64,000 nt of DNA from Acanthornis magna (lineage: Eukaryota; Chordata; Aves; Passeriformes; Acanthizidae), in the NCBI GenBank assembly GCA_036785705.1, contig JAWUZG010000361.1, forward strand, positions 372,001-436,000, read 5' to 3'. The position numbers and the translations under genes were made by a program. Shown piece after piece: positions 15,528 to 29,000 of the stretch; within the stretch, counting starts at the first letter, position 1, and each line of letters starts with the position of its first letter. The notes beneath the pieces were generated by a model that searched no databases, had not been told where the DNA came from, and saw only the letters and a list, made by a program, of their open reading frames with translations.

Positions 15528-15601
15528 TTCCTTCCTTCCTTCCTTCCGCACCCTTCCTTCCTTCCGCACCATTCCTTCCTTCCTTCCTTCCTTCCTTCCT
15601 C
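15528..15601. repeat. (TTCC)n microsatellite with gcacc interruptions
   Basis: A run of ttcc units broken twice by gcacc (around 15,548 and 15,566). The two interruptions lie in near-identical context, so the array probably grew by duplicating an interrupted block. Open frames through it are low-complexity artefacts. Confidence 0.95.
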
Positions 15602-16689
15602 TTGATTTACTTTCTTTTCAGCCTTTCCTGTATTTGGCAATATTTTTCTTCTACTACACGTGTTTAAAGAAATCAGAAACAAAAACGCAGTAGCAGATTT
15701 CTGAAGCCTCCTTTTCCCAGTGTCACCTAGCCTGAATTAATTGTAGATATATTGATCACTTTTCCATTTCCACACAGATTTCTGCTTTCTACTTATTTCC
15801 ATATTCTCTGTATCATTTCCTTCTCCTTTGTCAGTTCTTTTTCTCTCATCATTGGCCCCTGACACCACCTCATTCCATTCAGTTCAATACTTCATTCAGC
15901 ATATTAGTGACAAAAGACATAAACAAGTGGCTTTTCCCTCTCAAAAAAGATGTCACTGTTAACATGCACTTTAATAGACAATTTAGAGACACTGTGTGAA
16001 CAAGGATTACTGACCTTTCTCACATGCAACTTGTTAATGAAAATGATCGGTGTAGAGAAACTTTTTCTGGGGTATCAAGACCACTTATGATGATGTATGT
16101 ACAGTGCATTATATTTGATTCATACTCCTAGATTTTAAGCTTACTGCAGAAAGGTTCTTTTTTCGGAGTGATCATTACTCATGCAAAATACCTCATACGG
16201 CTTTGCAGAACCTGAAAATCTATATGAATTGCCGTCAGAACTCCTGCTTAGCATGAAACAACAATTGCTGTTCTGGAGGAACAAAAAGTTACTCCTCAGG
16301 CTTTCAGCACATGTTTTTAGTAGTAGAGCATCTTCCTCAGTGGCCTATCTTTTCTCAGGCTTGTCCTGAAAATCCTACATTCTTTAACCAACATAGGATC
16401 AACGTCAGAAATTATTAAACTTGCTTCCTCAGCATCACAGCACTTCCCCAGAAACTCCAACTGATGTCAGCAGTACAAGCTTTAAAGGCACCTGAGTAGA
16501 CTGCCGGCAGTTTTATGAGAGAGAAAAAAAGATGATAAGCAAACACTTCTCAGCCAGACCTACCTTGTCCAACTCTTTTTCATATCAAAGCTAAAAAAAT
16601 GTACAAAAACCCTGTCACCATTTCAGCTAATCAAATTCTGTGGTTGCTGGCGTGTGTGTGCACACACTGACTTCTACAATGTCATGACT

Positions 16690-17335
16690 TTCAGGTTGCT
16701 CATTGATTTCCAGGAATCAAAAATGCGATGCAAATAAGGAATTGCGAGTCAATTAGCTCTTATCACAAGCTCACAGTCTGCGGCAATGGGATGACACGCG
16801 GCTCTGCATAACAATTGGAAACAAGGCTTTTCCAGCCAGGTAAATGTCCTCAAAGGCAAGACGTGTCCCCTTTCACAGAAAGAGATGCAGTCAGCAACAT
16901 GATTAAAGCCTCTGCACATGATACAGGACTGATTTTAACATTTGTCAGCAATTTCACATGGTATGAGCCTTCCCTTCCCACTTATCCTGTACATGAGATA
17001 CCAGTGTAATCACAGTTTCAGTCTGCACACAGAAGGAAAGCTTTTCTTTCCCTCCTTATTACTCTTCAATTCCATCACTGCCAGCTAACTGTAATGAAAC
17101 TATTTGGAGCTTCTTTAAAATGCCTATCATTTACCATATGTTCATTTAATTTTTAAGAGACGGCTATATCGTGCAAGTTGCAATTCTTCGCCTACCAATA
17201 TATGCCATTAAAATGAATATTCATGTGGCATCACCTACCAGAGTCATTAAAAGGCTTGTAAACATAGCCCAGCAGTGCCTCTGGCACTCTTAAATGATGA
17301 ACTTTAACTCTCTGTCTGCAAGTGCTAATCTCAGT
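16690..17335. promoter_or_regulatory. candidate conserved non-coding element
   Basis: AT-rich, repeat-free sequence with dense homeodomain/POU-like words: a perfect octamer ATGCAAAT (16,728-16,735), CAATTAG nearby, the palindrome ATGAATATTCAT (17,213-17,224) and several ATTA cores. That texture is typical of developmental enhancers in gene deserts. No conservation test was possible, so this is a judgement from composition and motifs only. Confidence 0.3.
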
Positions 17336-17596
17336 ATAAAACAGAAAAATAAATTATTGGCATCAATTATCATAGTTTATCAGTTTCATCAGCAAATTGG
17401 GATTTTTATAGTACCTCCAGCATGCACTTACCTTTATTAAAACTCGTTCAGAAGTTACCCTTGACTCGTCCACACAAACACAAAACCACTTTAAATACAT
17501 TGTAATTTTTGTTTATAGATTTCATGTAATTGTCATTATCAGAAAGGAAACCTTATTTTTTTAAATTACAGAAATTTTACCATTTATTATCTTAAA

Positions 17597-18262
17597 TCAC
17601 AGAATCATAGAATGGCTTGGTTGGAAGAGACCTTAAAGATCATTTAATTCCAACCACCTTGACATGAGCAAGGACACTTTCCACTAGACCAGGTTGTTCA
17701 AACCCTCACTTAACCTGGGCTTTTACACTTTCAGGGATGGGACATACACACCTTTTCTGGGAAAACTGTTCCAGTGCCTCACCATCCTCCCAGTAGAGAA
17801 TTTCTTCCTCATATCTAATCAAAATCTACTCTCTTTCAGTTTAAAGACATTTCCCCTTGGAAAAAGCCCTTCTTTGTATTTCTTAGGCTCCCTTTAGGTC
17901 TTGGAAGGCTGCAACAAGATCTCCCCAAGGCCACCTCTTCCCCAGGCTGAACAATCCCAATTCTCTTTGTCTTTCTTCACAGAAGTGCTCCATCCCTCTG
18001 ATCATCTCTGTGGTGCTCTTTGGACTCACTCCAACAGGTCCAAGTCCTTGCTGTGCTCAGAACCCCAGAGCTGGATGCAGCACCCCAGCTGGGGTCTCAC
18101 CAAAGGAGAGGGGCAGAATCCCCTCCCTCACCCCACTGGCCACTCTCTCTTTGATGCAGCTCAGGGTATTTTTGATTTTCTTGGCTGGCTCATGTCCAGC
18201 CTCACATCCACCAGCACCCCCAAGTCCTTCTCCCCAGGGCTGCTCTCAGCCTGTTCACATGA
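17597..18262 (-). mobile_element. CR1 LINE 3' end, minus strand
   Basis: The plus strand begins with tcacagaatcatagaatggc, the complement of the CR1 terminus, then runs through ccaccttgacatgagcaagg, caggttgttcaaaccctca, ttccagtgcctcaccatcctcc, gtgctctttggactcactcc and gatgcagctcagggtat. These are standard blocks of avian CR1 3' ORF2/UTR in reverse. It is about 666 bp and 5'-truncated, as usual for CR1. Open frames on the plus strand here are antisense shadows. Confidence 0.92.
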
Positions 18263-18518
18263 GGTACTGCAGAACTTGAGTCTGAAATAAAGGCTCTATT
18301 GCCTTCCCTTTTGTGGAAATTTCTCAGTGTAAAGGCCAATCAAACAGTTTGTGTGTGGGAAAAGTGAGAACTGATAGCTGATTAAGAGTTGTGTTGTTCA
18401 GAGTGTTCTACCCCGGCTTGTCCTTATACAATCAGTGTACAGGGGAACACACCCGAAGATCATATGGAATGAAAAGGTGCTGCCATTCCACACCCACAAC
18501 ATTTGGGGTGAGCCTCGC

Positions 18519-18571
18519 CCAACCTGACCTTGAACGTGTCCAGGGCATCCACCAGCTCTCTGGACAACAAT
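18519..18571 (-). mobile_element. short CR1 fragment, minus strand
   Basis: The stretch caacctgaccttgaacgtgt, then ccagggcatccaccagctct and ctggacaac, is the reverse of the CR1 'grttgtccagagaagctgtgg...catccctggaagtgttcaagg' block. It lies inside a 184-codon plus-strand open frame, which is one reason that frame is not accepted as a gene. Confidence 0.65.
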
Positions 18572-19027
18572 CTCTGTATTTGGTTAAACAATACAAAGAA
18601 TACGTATTATTTTCCAAAGCCTTAAAAGTGTGGGCTTTGCCTTCTTTTTTTCATATATGCCAGATTTCCTCCAGTCTAGGTGTAAGAGCTCACTTTGGGA
18701 GGACGTCGCTCCTGAAAAGAGTTAGGCTTTCTCAGAGTGCTCACACTTCAAAGGAGCAACCAAGAGCAACAGTTATCTGTTACTACTCTCCCTGGACAGA
18801 ATTTTCCCATCCTCTGCAGACACTGCCAGGAAGCAAACTCTTGCTTCATTTTATTTTAGGCAACAAAACAATTCGTTCTAAGCTGTCAGGCTTTTCAAAA
18901 TATGAGTTCTTGTTGATATTCAGTTTTTTGGGAATGCAGCCTTAGTACAAAACCTGTGTGAAATCCAAGGACCTTTGAAAATCTGGTCCTTGTGTGTGCC
19001 AGTTTCAACTATATAACATGCTGTATA

Positions 19028-19051
19028 TACATGCTGAACATTCAGCATGTA
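19028..19051. repeat. perfect 11-bp inverted repeat
   Basis: Arm tacatgctgaa, two-base spacer, arm ttcagcatgta. A further atgctg/catgc pair follows. Could form a cruciform or be a dyad protein site; no gene nearby. Confidence 0.9.
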
Positions 19052-22000
19052 AAAATGCTGGGCATGCAATCTTCCAAAATGCTAGCAGTAACTGCCCAAG
19101 TGAGTCATTTACCAGAATAAACAAGGGATCTTACTCAAAGTAGGCAAGGAACTGCTCTGAATTTCCAGCAGTCTATTTTATACAATGCCAGTGCAAATGT
19201 CTTTGCTTTTCATTTTGGTCATTATATCACTGAACAACTAAACAGATGGTATATGAACAGGATGCAAAACATTTAATAATGCCAGGAAAGGTACAGTAAT
19301 ACCAACTGTTCTGGCCTGCTGACCTTGGTATAGTTTAGAAAACATTGAAAGAAAGATGCATGCCATTTTATTCTCTTTTTTTCCCTCCTGCTTCCTGTTT
19401 TGGTCTAACCTCTACAAAAGAGAAGCTAAAACCTGGAAATTAGACTTAGCTGTTTATATGCAAGGAGAATTCAACACATTTTACCTTGCCCATTTAGTAC
19501 TAAAGATAGAAAAATAATGCAACCTGTAAAAGTGCTGCCTCTACAGCCTTATTATCCTTCCCAGGTCTATGGCCAAATATCTCTATAGTACATTAATTAT
19601 GACCAGAATTTGGCTACAGGTAATTATATAAGCTGAAGCTACCAAAAATTTAGCAAACTGCTCCTCCTCGGATGAACTGTGGGTGCTGGAATGGTAGGAC
19701 AACAGGGACACCTACCTCACCTTCCTTTAAAGCCCAAGAAGTGCAGCCTCTGAATAAGGATTGGTAAGATATCTGCTTTGTCGCCTTTCTTTCTGGACAA
19801 AGAGGAGAGGCCGGGAGCAGACAGTGTTCTTGAGTCAGGTTTTCAAGCCAAACACACATTGCAGATGGTGATATACAAAAATAGGGACGTTAGAAATATT
19901 CCTACAATGATATTAGGCTCTTGATTTTGTCTTTGTCCCAAAGACATGCATTTTTTTCTAACATCTTAACTTCTAGAAAGTAAAACAAAGTAAAAGTCAG
20001 AAACATCAAAGAGTTCATCAGCATTAACAGATCAAAAACCACTACAAAATTACAAAATAAGCCCCAACTAAAAACTAAATTAACCCAAGATTTGGGGGAA
20101 GTTATTTCAGTCTACATTTCTTATGCACATCTCATGACATTTTCATACTTTGGGTTAACTTTAGCATACACAGCTCACTCCTGCTTCCCTGCAAGGGTTG
20201 AACTACTTCCATTTTATGTTGTCAGCTAGCTGCACAGACCCTAGCTTTGAAAACATAAAACCATAAAACAATGATCTTAAAAATATTTGAGCATTTCAAC
20301 TTTGTTGGGGGATCTTTGCATGAGAGCACACCACACCACAAAGGTGGATTTAGCAAAGTGGACTCAGTAAACACAGGAAAAAACCTTGTAAGGCCACCTG
20401 GCCGTTACGAGACAATTTTTCCCCCATATTTGAGCTTTTTTAATAAGAATGAAAAAAGGTGCTTCTAACATCCCTCTTAGCTAAGGTTCTCCCTCACTGA
20501 GCCAATAAACCTTCTTAAGCTATCTGAATTACTTTTTAAATTAAGAGAGCAGCACACATTCCTGCAAATGAGAACAATAAGAGGTTTTTGGCAATGATCC
20601 TGCTCACTAATTATAATATTTCACATTTATGCACTGCCTTTCATCTCTCAGGGTTCTAGAGTGCTTCACTAAACAGTGGACTCTGTCCACAACTGTTGCC
20701 TCCCAGTTATGTCACACTTGCTCACAGGACATGCGAAGTCTGACCGACTTCACAGCTGTTTGCCTCACACACAGAGACAAAAATGCCACTGTTGACACTA
20801 CATTCAATTAATTTCATTAATATAGAAAGCATAGGAATAATACATTCAGGTCAAGGAAACTGGCCCGATCCAATTGAATCTGGTTGAAAAAGGAAGATGC
20901 TACAACCAGGCAAACCTACAGTACCTTAAAAGCAATGGCAGCAGCGGAGGTACATCTCCTAAATTCCTCCTGAGGGCAGGGATGTTCCCGGTGTTTACAG
21001 TTACACATTAGAACCCCTGCCATGGGTGAAGACACTCACACTGGATTGTTTATTATGGCTGCATTTGACCATGAGGATGTTACTCAAAACCAAAGGCCAC
21101 ATGCAAGCATTCCTCATGGTTGTGGGTCCTCCCTCCATAAGCTGATCACACAAAGTGAACCACTATGGCCACGCTGTCACTGAAGCATAAAAAACCAGCT
21201 CTCCCAACCAAGAAAACCGTGTACAGACTATGTCTGGGTGCCACCTGTTGACGAAACAGCACTAACAAGTCTGCTCAAATACATTAACTGAAGTAAAACC
21301 ACTCCCAACAAAAATATCTCTAGCTGAGAAAGCCCCCACAGCATGGCCCTGTAGGCTTCACACAATCCCCTGCTGGTCTTCATTTCTGACCAACAAAAGC
21401 TGGGAAGATGGAGCAACTCCCACAGTCAAGGTCTTGGCAGAAAAACAGTGCCTGCCCTCCTGCACTCCCCCACCACCAAAATCACAGCTGGGCTCAGCAT
21501 GGGGCCATTTTCTCCCAGGCTTTTTTCTATTAAATAGAAGGGATTGTTATTTTGTTTTGTGCTAACAACTGAAAAGTGGTTTTTTTACCCCTGCAAAGCA
21601 CTGCCATCCCTTAGATCCACAGACTTTGTGTGAGTGCAGAGCTGTGCAATCCATCAGGGAAATCTGTGATTTTGTCCATTGTGCTGGTTGAGTTGTGAGA
21701 AGGGCTGTAATGGGAGCTTTCATGGCCCCAGTAATTCATAGCAAGACACTGCACTAAAGTCAGTGTCCATTTAGAATAGAACGAAAGGAAAATGTCAGCA
21801 GTACTTCAGCAGCTGTTTCAGCTCCTTTTAGGCATTTGGTAAGTGGATGTGCACATAATCACATGCTGAAGAGGAAAAGGCATTTTGGCAGCAAGGGAGG
21901 TGCAGGGATCTGCAGGAGGTGGCTCTGGCTCCAGCCACGGCTGCTCAGGTCACAGGTCCAGCAGCACAAGCATAAGCTCCCCACACATCTCTTACAGAAA

Positions 22001-25000
22001 CAACAGCAGTCTGAATCTCATCAGAGTCGCACTGGTTTTAACCCCACACAAACTTCAAAGTTTTCCTGATTTACACACATAAAAGATCAAAATAAGCCCC
22101 CCCACCATCTTCAGCTCATTGTAAACAAAAAAAATTCTTGCAAGTCTGACTGGCCCAAAAATCAAAGTCCCTGAGCCTTTGCGGGGAGGCAATAAATCTG
22201 AACCTTTCACAAAATATTTTTTTCAAATAATTGCCAGTTGGGGTTGTGTTTCTCATTTAGAAACTTCCATATAATTACAATATTAAAAGAAACATGGTAA
22301 AAAGTGTGACAAGACAGAGCAAATTTAATTTCTGCAAGTATGAAACAATTCCAGAAGAAGGACTCACACTCTGCTGAGAGAAACCCCATATCCAGTGCTC
22401 AATGAGCTAACCAGGAGAGAATACAATTTGCATAATGTTCAATTAGAAGCATAAATATATGCTAATCATACCCAGATGCAAGCATCTCGCTTTATCTCAT
22501 GTGCTTTGTACAACAAAGTAGTATAAAAAATTAAAGAAAAGCTTGTGTTGCAAAACTTAAAGGCAAATCCAAACTTCCTCCAAGTTGAAGCTTGTTCTAT
22601 AGCTTGGGATCTTTAGAAGATTTCAGGCAGAGCAGTCCCTGGAGTCTCTTTAACTTGCCCCACACTGACCCACTACCAGCCTATCTCTGCAAAGACCTGC
22701 TGACTTACTGTTCTCAATACACCATTTTCATCTTGCAGACTTTCCATCTGCTTCACTAAGCTCCAGATCAAGCACAAGTGGTTTCAAAGTTGTTTAAAGC
22801 CTAAGTTGCCACCATCAGTAGTTAAGCACAACAAAGCATTTAACCTGACAGGTCCCACTGTAATAAAAAAATCAAAATAAGGGGGTTCTAAATGAATTTC
22901 TCCAAAAGGCAGGGTTACTCATGACTACAACTTGGGTTATAGCAAGTCTGTGGGAACATAGAAATGTATTAACTGGTGACCAGAACACATACATTCTGGT
23001 TAGTTTCTTCACAGGTGTTTATAAAATACTTCTAAGTGCAGGTAAACAAGTATTTTACATTAATTTCTGGTATTTTGTTGAGGGGGAAAAAAGACACCTA
23101 TAAATCTCCGCATTAGCAAACTCAAATCATTTGCAGATGCATATACCACTCCAGACACAGCAGGAAGAAAGCCAATCAAACATAAATAAAAGCAGAAGTT
23201 GAGATTCAGGCTTTAAACCAATAAAATATTACTTAAGTAAGGGACTTAGCAAAATCTAAGACACAATTTTAAAGCCTGGTGATGATAGCAAGAGTGGTAG
23301 TGACTTTAAGGGAATGCTTTAGGGTTTTCTATGTCAAAATAAATGTAGACTCAATGCAAAGTATTTGCAAATGAGAGAAGTGAGATCTTTGTATATTTTG
23401 TGCAGATATATATAAGCATGTAAGAAAGTTCAGACCTAAAAAGAAGCTTTTTTGGTTTGGGCACTGCATGTGTATGCATTGTCTGTTGATTCAAAATCAA
23501 AACAGATTAGGAAAATCAATACTCAATTCCTTTTCTAGATTTTTATCCACTGTAATACACAAAAGCAATTTAGGTGCTGGCTGCACTGGATCCTTACTTC
23601 AGCATTTATTAGATGAGTACATTTGTCATTCCTTCTGACAAATAATAGATAACAGGTGACAAATCAAGATTGTTTTATTTTTGGAATATTTTTTTAAATG
23701 TAAGCAAAACAGAAAACTTTTTTTAAAAAATATATATTTAGTTTCTGATGCTAGGAGAGGCAAGAGTCAGAAAAAGCATCAGCCATTATTAACCATGACC
23801 AAAACCACTCATATTACAGGAGTCCACGGGCTTTCTAAAATGTTGCCACTAGAAAATGAGGAAGAAAGGCTGGTGTCATGATTAGCTGACTGTTCTACAA
23901 CTTTGAATAATCACTGTGTGTTCAAGACCACCCTGTATAGAGACCATCATTCTCTCACAGTGATGTTGACTGGTTTGCAGACTAAAGCTATAGAAACAAG
24001 AAAGAAACAGATTTATGCTGGTCTACAGAAGAGACATGAAAATTTTAACCACAAATTACATCAAAATATTCTGGTCCCCTCACAGGATGAGACAGTTTGG
24101 GTGCTGAATTTTGGCTGCAGTCAAGTGTACCATCTAATTTTAAAATTATAAAATTATATTCTAATTATCTGACCACACTTTAAGTCAACTAAGAGTACTT
24201 TTTTCCTAACAAAGATTTTTAAAATTCTGTTCACCTTAATCTGTGTTACCCTTCTATCTTTTGTACAGTGTCAACTACACTAATTGTCCACGTTATATCC
24301 AAAAAACCAAGCTTTTGCCTTTTGCCTGTATCAAGGACTCTAATTTTTCATCCATGTCCTTCATGTTCCTGTCCTCCTCCATTTTCAGTATGCAGTAGGA
24401 TGTCTATGAAATTCATGTGTTACTATTTGTTTTTCAGAATCTCTTCAAATTGCAGCACAATGAAAAGAAAATTAGTCCCAGCTCCAGGAGAAGGAATCCC
24501 ATTAAACAGTAAGGGCAAACACACAAATTGCCTGGTACTGAAAATAAATAGCAAGCTGAAACACATGACTAGATGGACTGTAGCATCTGCCTAGTGTGTT
24601 TTCATACTCTGATTCAGATGAAAATAATCAATAAAAAGGAGGACTGTCCATCAAAATCAGTGAAAAGTTTAAACCAGAGGAAGTTATACAGGAGATGCTC
24701 TACAGTCACAAATTCAGGAGACAGGAAAACAAAAATAACAAGCAGAACTTTAAACAAAGCACATGAAAATTACAGCCACTGGTGAAAAAACAGGATGTTA
24801 CAAAAAAGCTTAATGGATGGGGAACTGAATAAAAGCAATCTGAAAATAACTACAGATCTTTTAAACATAAACTATCATAGACTGAGGAGATTTTGCATTA
24901 TGAATAAGGCTAATGAAAGTAAGCTGACAGAGACAAAAGTTATGATTTCAACAACTTTCATTCAGTGAAGCAAAAAATGAACAATTTCAGGGACAGAAAT

Positions 25001-27467
25001 CTATGGACCCATTCCTGTCACACAAAATAGTACATTAGCAGAGCAGCTAATGTCCAAAACTTACTTATCACGTTCTTTTATTCCTAAATCACAGTCACAC
25101 TCCCTCTGCTCTGTGTTAAACTGGATGACTGCAATTGCTGCCTCAGCACTTCTTCACTTCTCACTCGAATTCCAGAATATAAGGTATTGGACAAAAGACA
25201 TGCCTGGTTTGGCAAAATTAGTCAGCTTCCCTCTCCACATCCATAACACGTAGATCATCTGCTCAAAACACAAGGGCTAAAATACCATAATTTCTAGGAT
25301 ATTTGTGGTACTTTAAAGACATCTGCGCTCTAGAAACTGAATTGAGACCTCTAAAGTACTTCATACAAGTCCTCCAGCAGTTGTTAAATGGTAATGACTT
25401 TTACAGAGTGGGAAAGATTAGCTTTTGTCTTTTTAATACATTATCTAATTCTCAACTGGAATAAAGCACTGAAAACAGCTAATTTCTGCAGAATTCCTTT
25501 CCTTTTCTCATGGTCAAAATCATCTGTACCTTTCAACACACTTCAAACACTAAATAAGAATTCATCTAAGAAATTACTGAAAGTTTTTTCAAAATAGCCT
25601 AATGATAATCCAAATGTGTAATACTCATTATTATTAATGTAAAGTACATGTGTAAAGGAAAGGAGACTGTACACCTTGAGACCAAGTATTGCACTGCTCC
25701 ATGAAACTGAAAAGTTACTGCCATTCATACCAAGCAACTGAAGTACAAACATTTCTTTTACACCGTACCAAAACTATATCAAAGTGTGCTCCAGAGATGA
25801 GGGTTTTCTTGGTGGCACTACACCTGTTCATTTCATGAGGTTTTAATAGTTGGGATGATAGAAATTGAGCTCTAAAAGGACCTCTTGGACATAACGGAGT
25901 TATTCCCTTAAGCTTCATGACTGAAATATATTCACAGACAATTTAAAGAAAAGATTACTCAAAAATATAAATGTGTATTTCTAATAATTTTTTTAAAATA
26001 CACTTTCATTTCTCATACCTCAGAGGCTCCTTCTTACCTGTCTTCTGGGGAAGAAAAAGAAAGAATTTACAACATGCAAAAGGACTGTAAGCCATCTTCA
26101 TTAACATTGTTTGTGATTAGTACAACACTTAAACCCCACCTGATTAACTGATTAACTGGAGAAAAACAAACAGATACTATGCTATGCAAGAGAAACTAGA
26201 AGAACTCTGGTAAGGGTTGAACAGTGAGGTCAAGATTGTTATGAACAGAAATACATTGCAAGTCCTGTTTCATAAATATTTGTGTATTTATGTTTATAAA
26301 ACATCTTCACTGTTAGTTCTGATGAAAGCACTACAATGACTCGATGGGCAGGTTAATAATCAGTGTTCTTTCACCCTTATGTGGGCCTTTATAAAACTAC
26401 ATTTTCTTTTGTCAAAGCTGCAGCTGTACTGAAAGCTCGTTCCTTTTTGAACATTCATTTAATTTCTGAACATATAGATGGTATTATTGCGTAAACTTAT
26501 TTAAGAGGTCAACTCCATTCCTCTGGAGCTGTATAAGCCTTAAAAATACCTATCACAACACAAAATTTCCACTTCAAAACTTCTGAATTCCCAGGCAAAG
26601 CCATTTTTTTAAGCATTTACCTTTTCAAAAAATAAGAAAATAAACAAACAAACAAAACTGCTAGCATTATAATAAATATCACCAAGCTCAAATTATAATT
26701 CTGGGCATGTGTTTTCTCTGCCTACTGGATTTCAGTCCTGAGAAGTCCCATTTCTCCCTGAGAAGTTCTTTCACCATGCAGCAGCTCAGACCTGTTTGTG
26801 GGGCTGTCCCCAGCCCCAGAGCTCTCACCTTATAGCTTGTCTGCATGGTACTGAAAACACCGATCACCTCGGGGACCCTCAGCTATATTAGACATAATTA
26901 CTCAAATGATGACAAATTGGGAAGGAAGTTTACCATGCACTGATTAACTAAAGAAACAAAACCAGAATACCTGTGGCTAAAACTCTTTGGGGACTTCTGC
27001 CTCCAGCTCTCCCCCAGCACTCAGTCCTCCCCTTACCCTCCCAGGCTGTGGAAATAGGCACTTTTCAGAATAACTAAGGATGCCCTGCCTATGTCACTCC
27101 TGGGACACCCCAGCTTTCCTACAAGCAGCCACAGCTGCACACATGAAAGGGTACAGACCATAAACCCAAATCATCAAACCCAGATTAGTTTCTTCTGAAG
27201 AGATCATTATTTCTTTTAAGCTGAGGAAAACGTCCCGTCTCCAAATTCTCTTTCCCCTGCCAAAAAGAAGGCAGATCCCCCCTCCTATATCCAGGGGTTA
27301 AAAACAAAAAGCCTGCTCACAACCTGTGAAACTAACAAAAGACAAACTGAACACTATCACAGATATCACCTTGTACTCAGTACCGACGGCAGTAATTGAA
27401 CCTCATATTCTCTAAATTACGGTTTAATTTTTTGTAGTATAAAAACTGGATGGGATGATGAACCCTT

Positions 27468-27525
27468 TTCCTCTTTTACATCTTTGCCTCATTCACTTCC
27501 TCTTTTATATCTTTGCCTCATTCGC
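27468..27525. repeat. 29-bp tandem duplication
   Basis: Two adjacent copies (27,468-27,496 and 27,497-27,525) of a unit starting ttcctcttttacatctttg, with two differences (c/t and a/g). Confidence 0.95.
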
Positions 27526-28549
27526 ATGCCCATGCCAAAAGCCATCACAACATATGGTACACAACAGAGCAGCAAAAGAGTGTTATTTTCACCACTCCCA
27601 ATGGCAAAGATCCTCTGGAGCAAGTGTTCTTTGCATACATTTGGCCTTCTGAGTCTGAGGTCTTCTGGAAGGAAATCACTACACTTTAACACCCTGAACA
27701 TGAATTTTCAATAGACATCCAAACAGATTGCTCTCTCACGCTTTGTCTGGAATAAAATATACTTAATTTTGGATTGTAAAAGTAAATAACATAAGTAAGT
27801 ACATTCTGGGAGTTAAGTATAAATGACAAAAACATATGTTACACCAGTGTTTATACAGAAGCATAGATCACATTTCTTTATACACTCTGGTTATTGTCTT
27901 TCTAAGCACTGATACAATCCCTTGAATATGAATGATGTTTCCTGTAAAATAAATACCACAAAATCATCCTACATAGCTGGCTGGAGTGTATTACTCTGAG
28001 GACAAATATATCTTTTGAACTCTACACAGACCACTGAGTATGGGGCTGAGAAGACCAGGGGTCTGCTTTCAGCCCCGATGCTGCCTCATGAGCAGCTACA
28101 GCAGCTTTTCATAGGGAAGTCTAACATTTCTGTGTCCCATTTCCACACATGCAGAATGGGAATAATGACTTTTTTTTTTTAACAAATAATCTTGTGAGCA
28201 ACAGGTGAAAACACGGTAATACAAGCTTATTTTATCCAATGTGTCAAGCTTTCTCCGTGCAATCTCATTTGTATTATTCATGCATGAAGGATGCAAGAGA
28301 AAGATCCTTCAGCATCACAATGCTAAAATTGCTCTCCTTCGCTATTCCCTGCTGCTGCTGTAACATATTTTGCGGCCAGACTCCAGTACGGCTGGTGTTA
28401 AACAAACAGGAATGGTACATACATCTGCTCAGAAAAGGGTTGCCTAGCAACTGCAATCAAAGGGTGTTTTATCCTCACCAATCTACTGTAAATTAATAGA
28501 ATTCTCTCTACCATATTCTAACACTTTTAGTGACTATATAAATGGTTGT

Positions 28550-28576
28550 TTATTATTATTATTATTATTATTATTT
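28550..28576. repeat. (ATT)n microsatellite
   Basis: About nine perfect TTA/ATT units. Confidence 0.97.
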
Positions 28577-28734
28577 TGTAGCTAATGTGTTTCATTTCAT
28601 GATCTGATTCAGGCAAAAAACAGAGCAGCTAGAAAAGGTCATATTATGAAGCACAAAAAGGTTCAGAGACTTTTTTGATGTAGAAATATTCTTTGACAGC
28701 TCATTGCGTTTATTTACTATACCCTTTTCTTACG

Positions 28735-29000
28735 CCATTTCAGAATCTATTTCAGCTGCCCCACGGGAGCATGAAGCCATTAGCCTGAATTATCATTCTG
28801 AATGCAGATTTCACAAGGTAACACCAAATCATGAAGGTTTTGATTCCTGTAGCTACTGAGATGCTTTCCCTTTGGAGAGGTTACAGGTCTGCCATTTGTT
28901 TGCATATTAACAGCATTGATTTTCAGTATACCTGACACTGGAGTGTTCATTTATCATATATGTAATAGCTGAATACCAGAAGATGTGCTGCAGAGTGCTT
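28735..29000. promoter_or_regulatory. candidate conserved non-coding element
   Basis: Unique sequence with caggtaa-free, TAAT/ATTA-rich text (gcctgaattatcattctgaa, gcatattaacagcattgatt) and no repeat signature. Weak evidence: texture only. Confidence 0.2.

Noticed and set aside
18391..18945. 184-codon plus-strand open frame, the longest in the window
   Set aside because: It contains a reversed CR1 fragment (18,519-18,571), follows directly on another CR1, and shows no domain, sensible composition or splice context.
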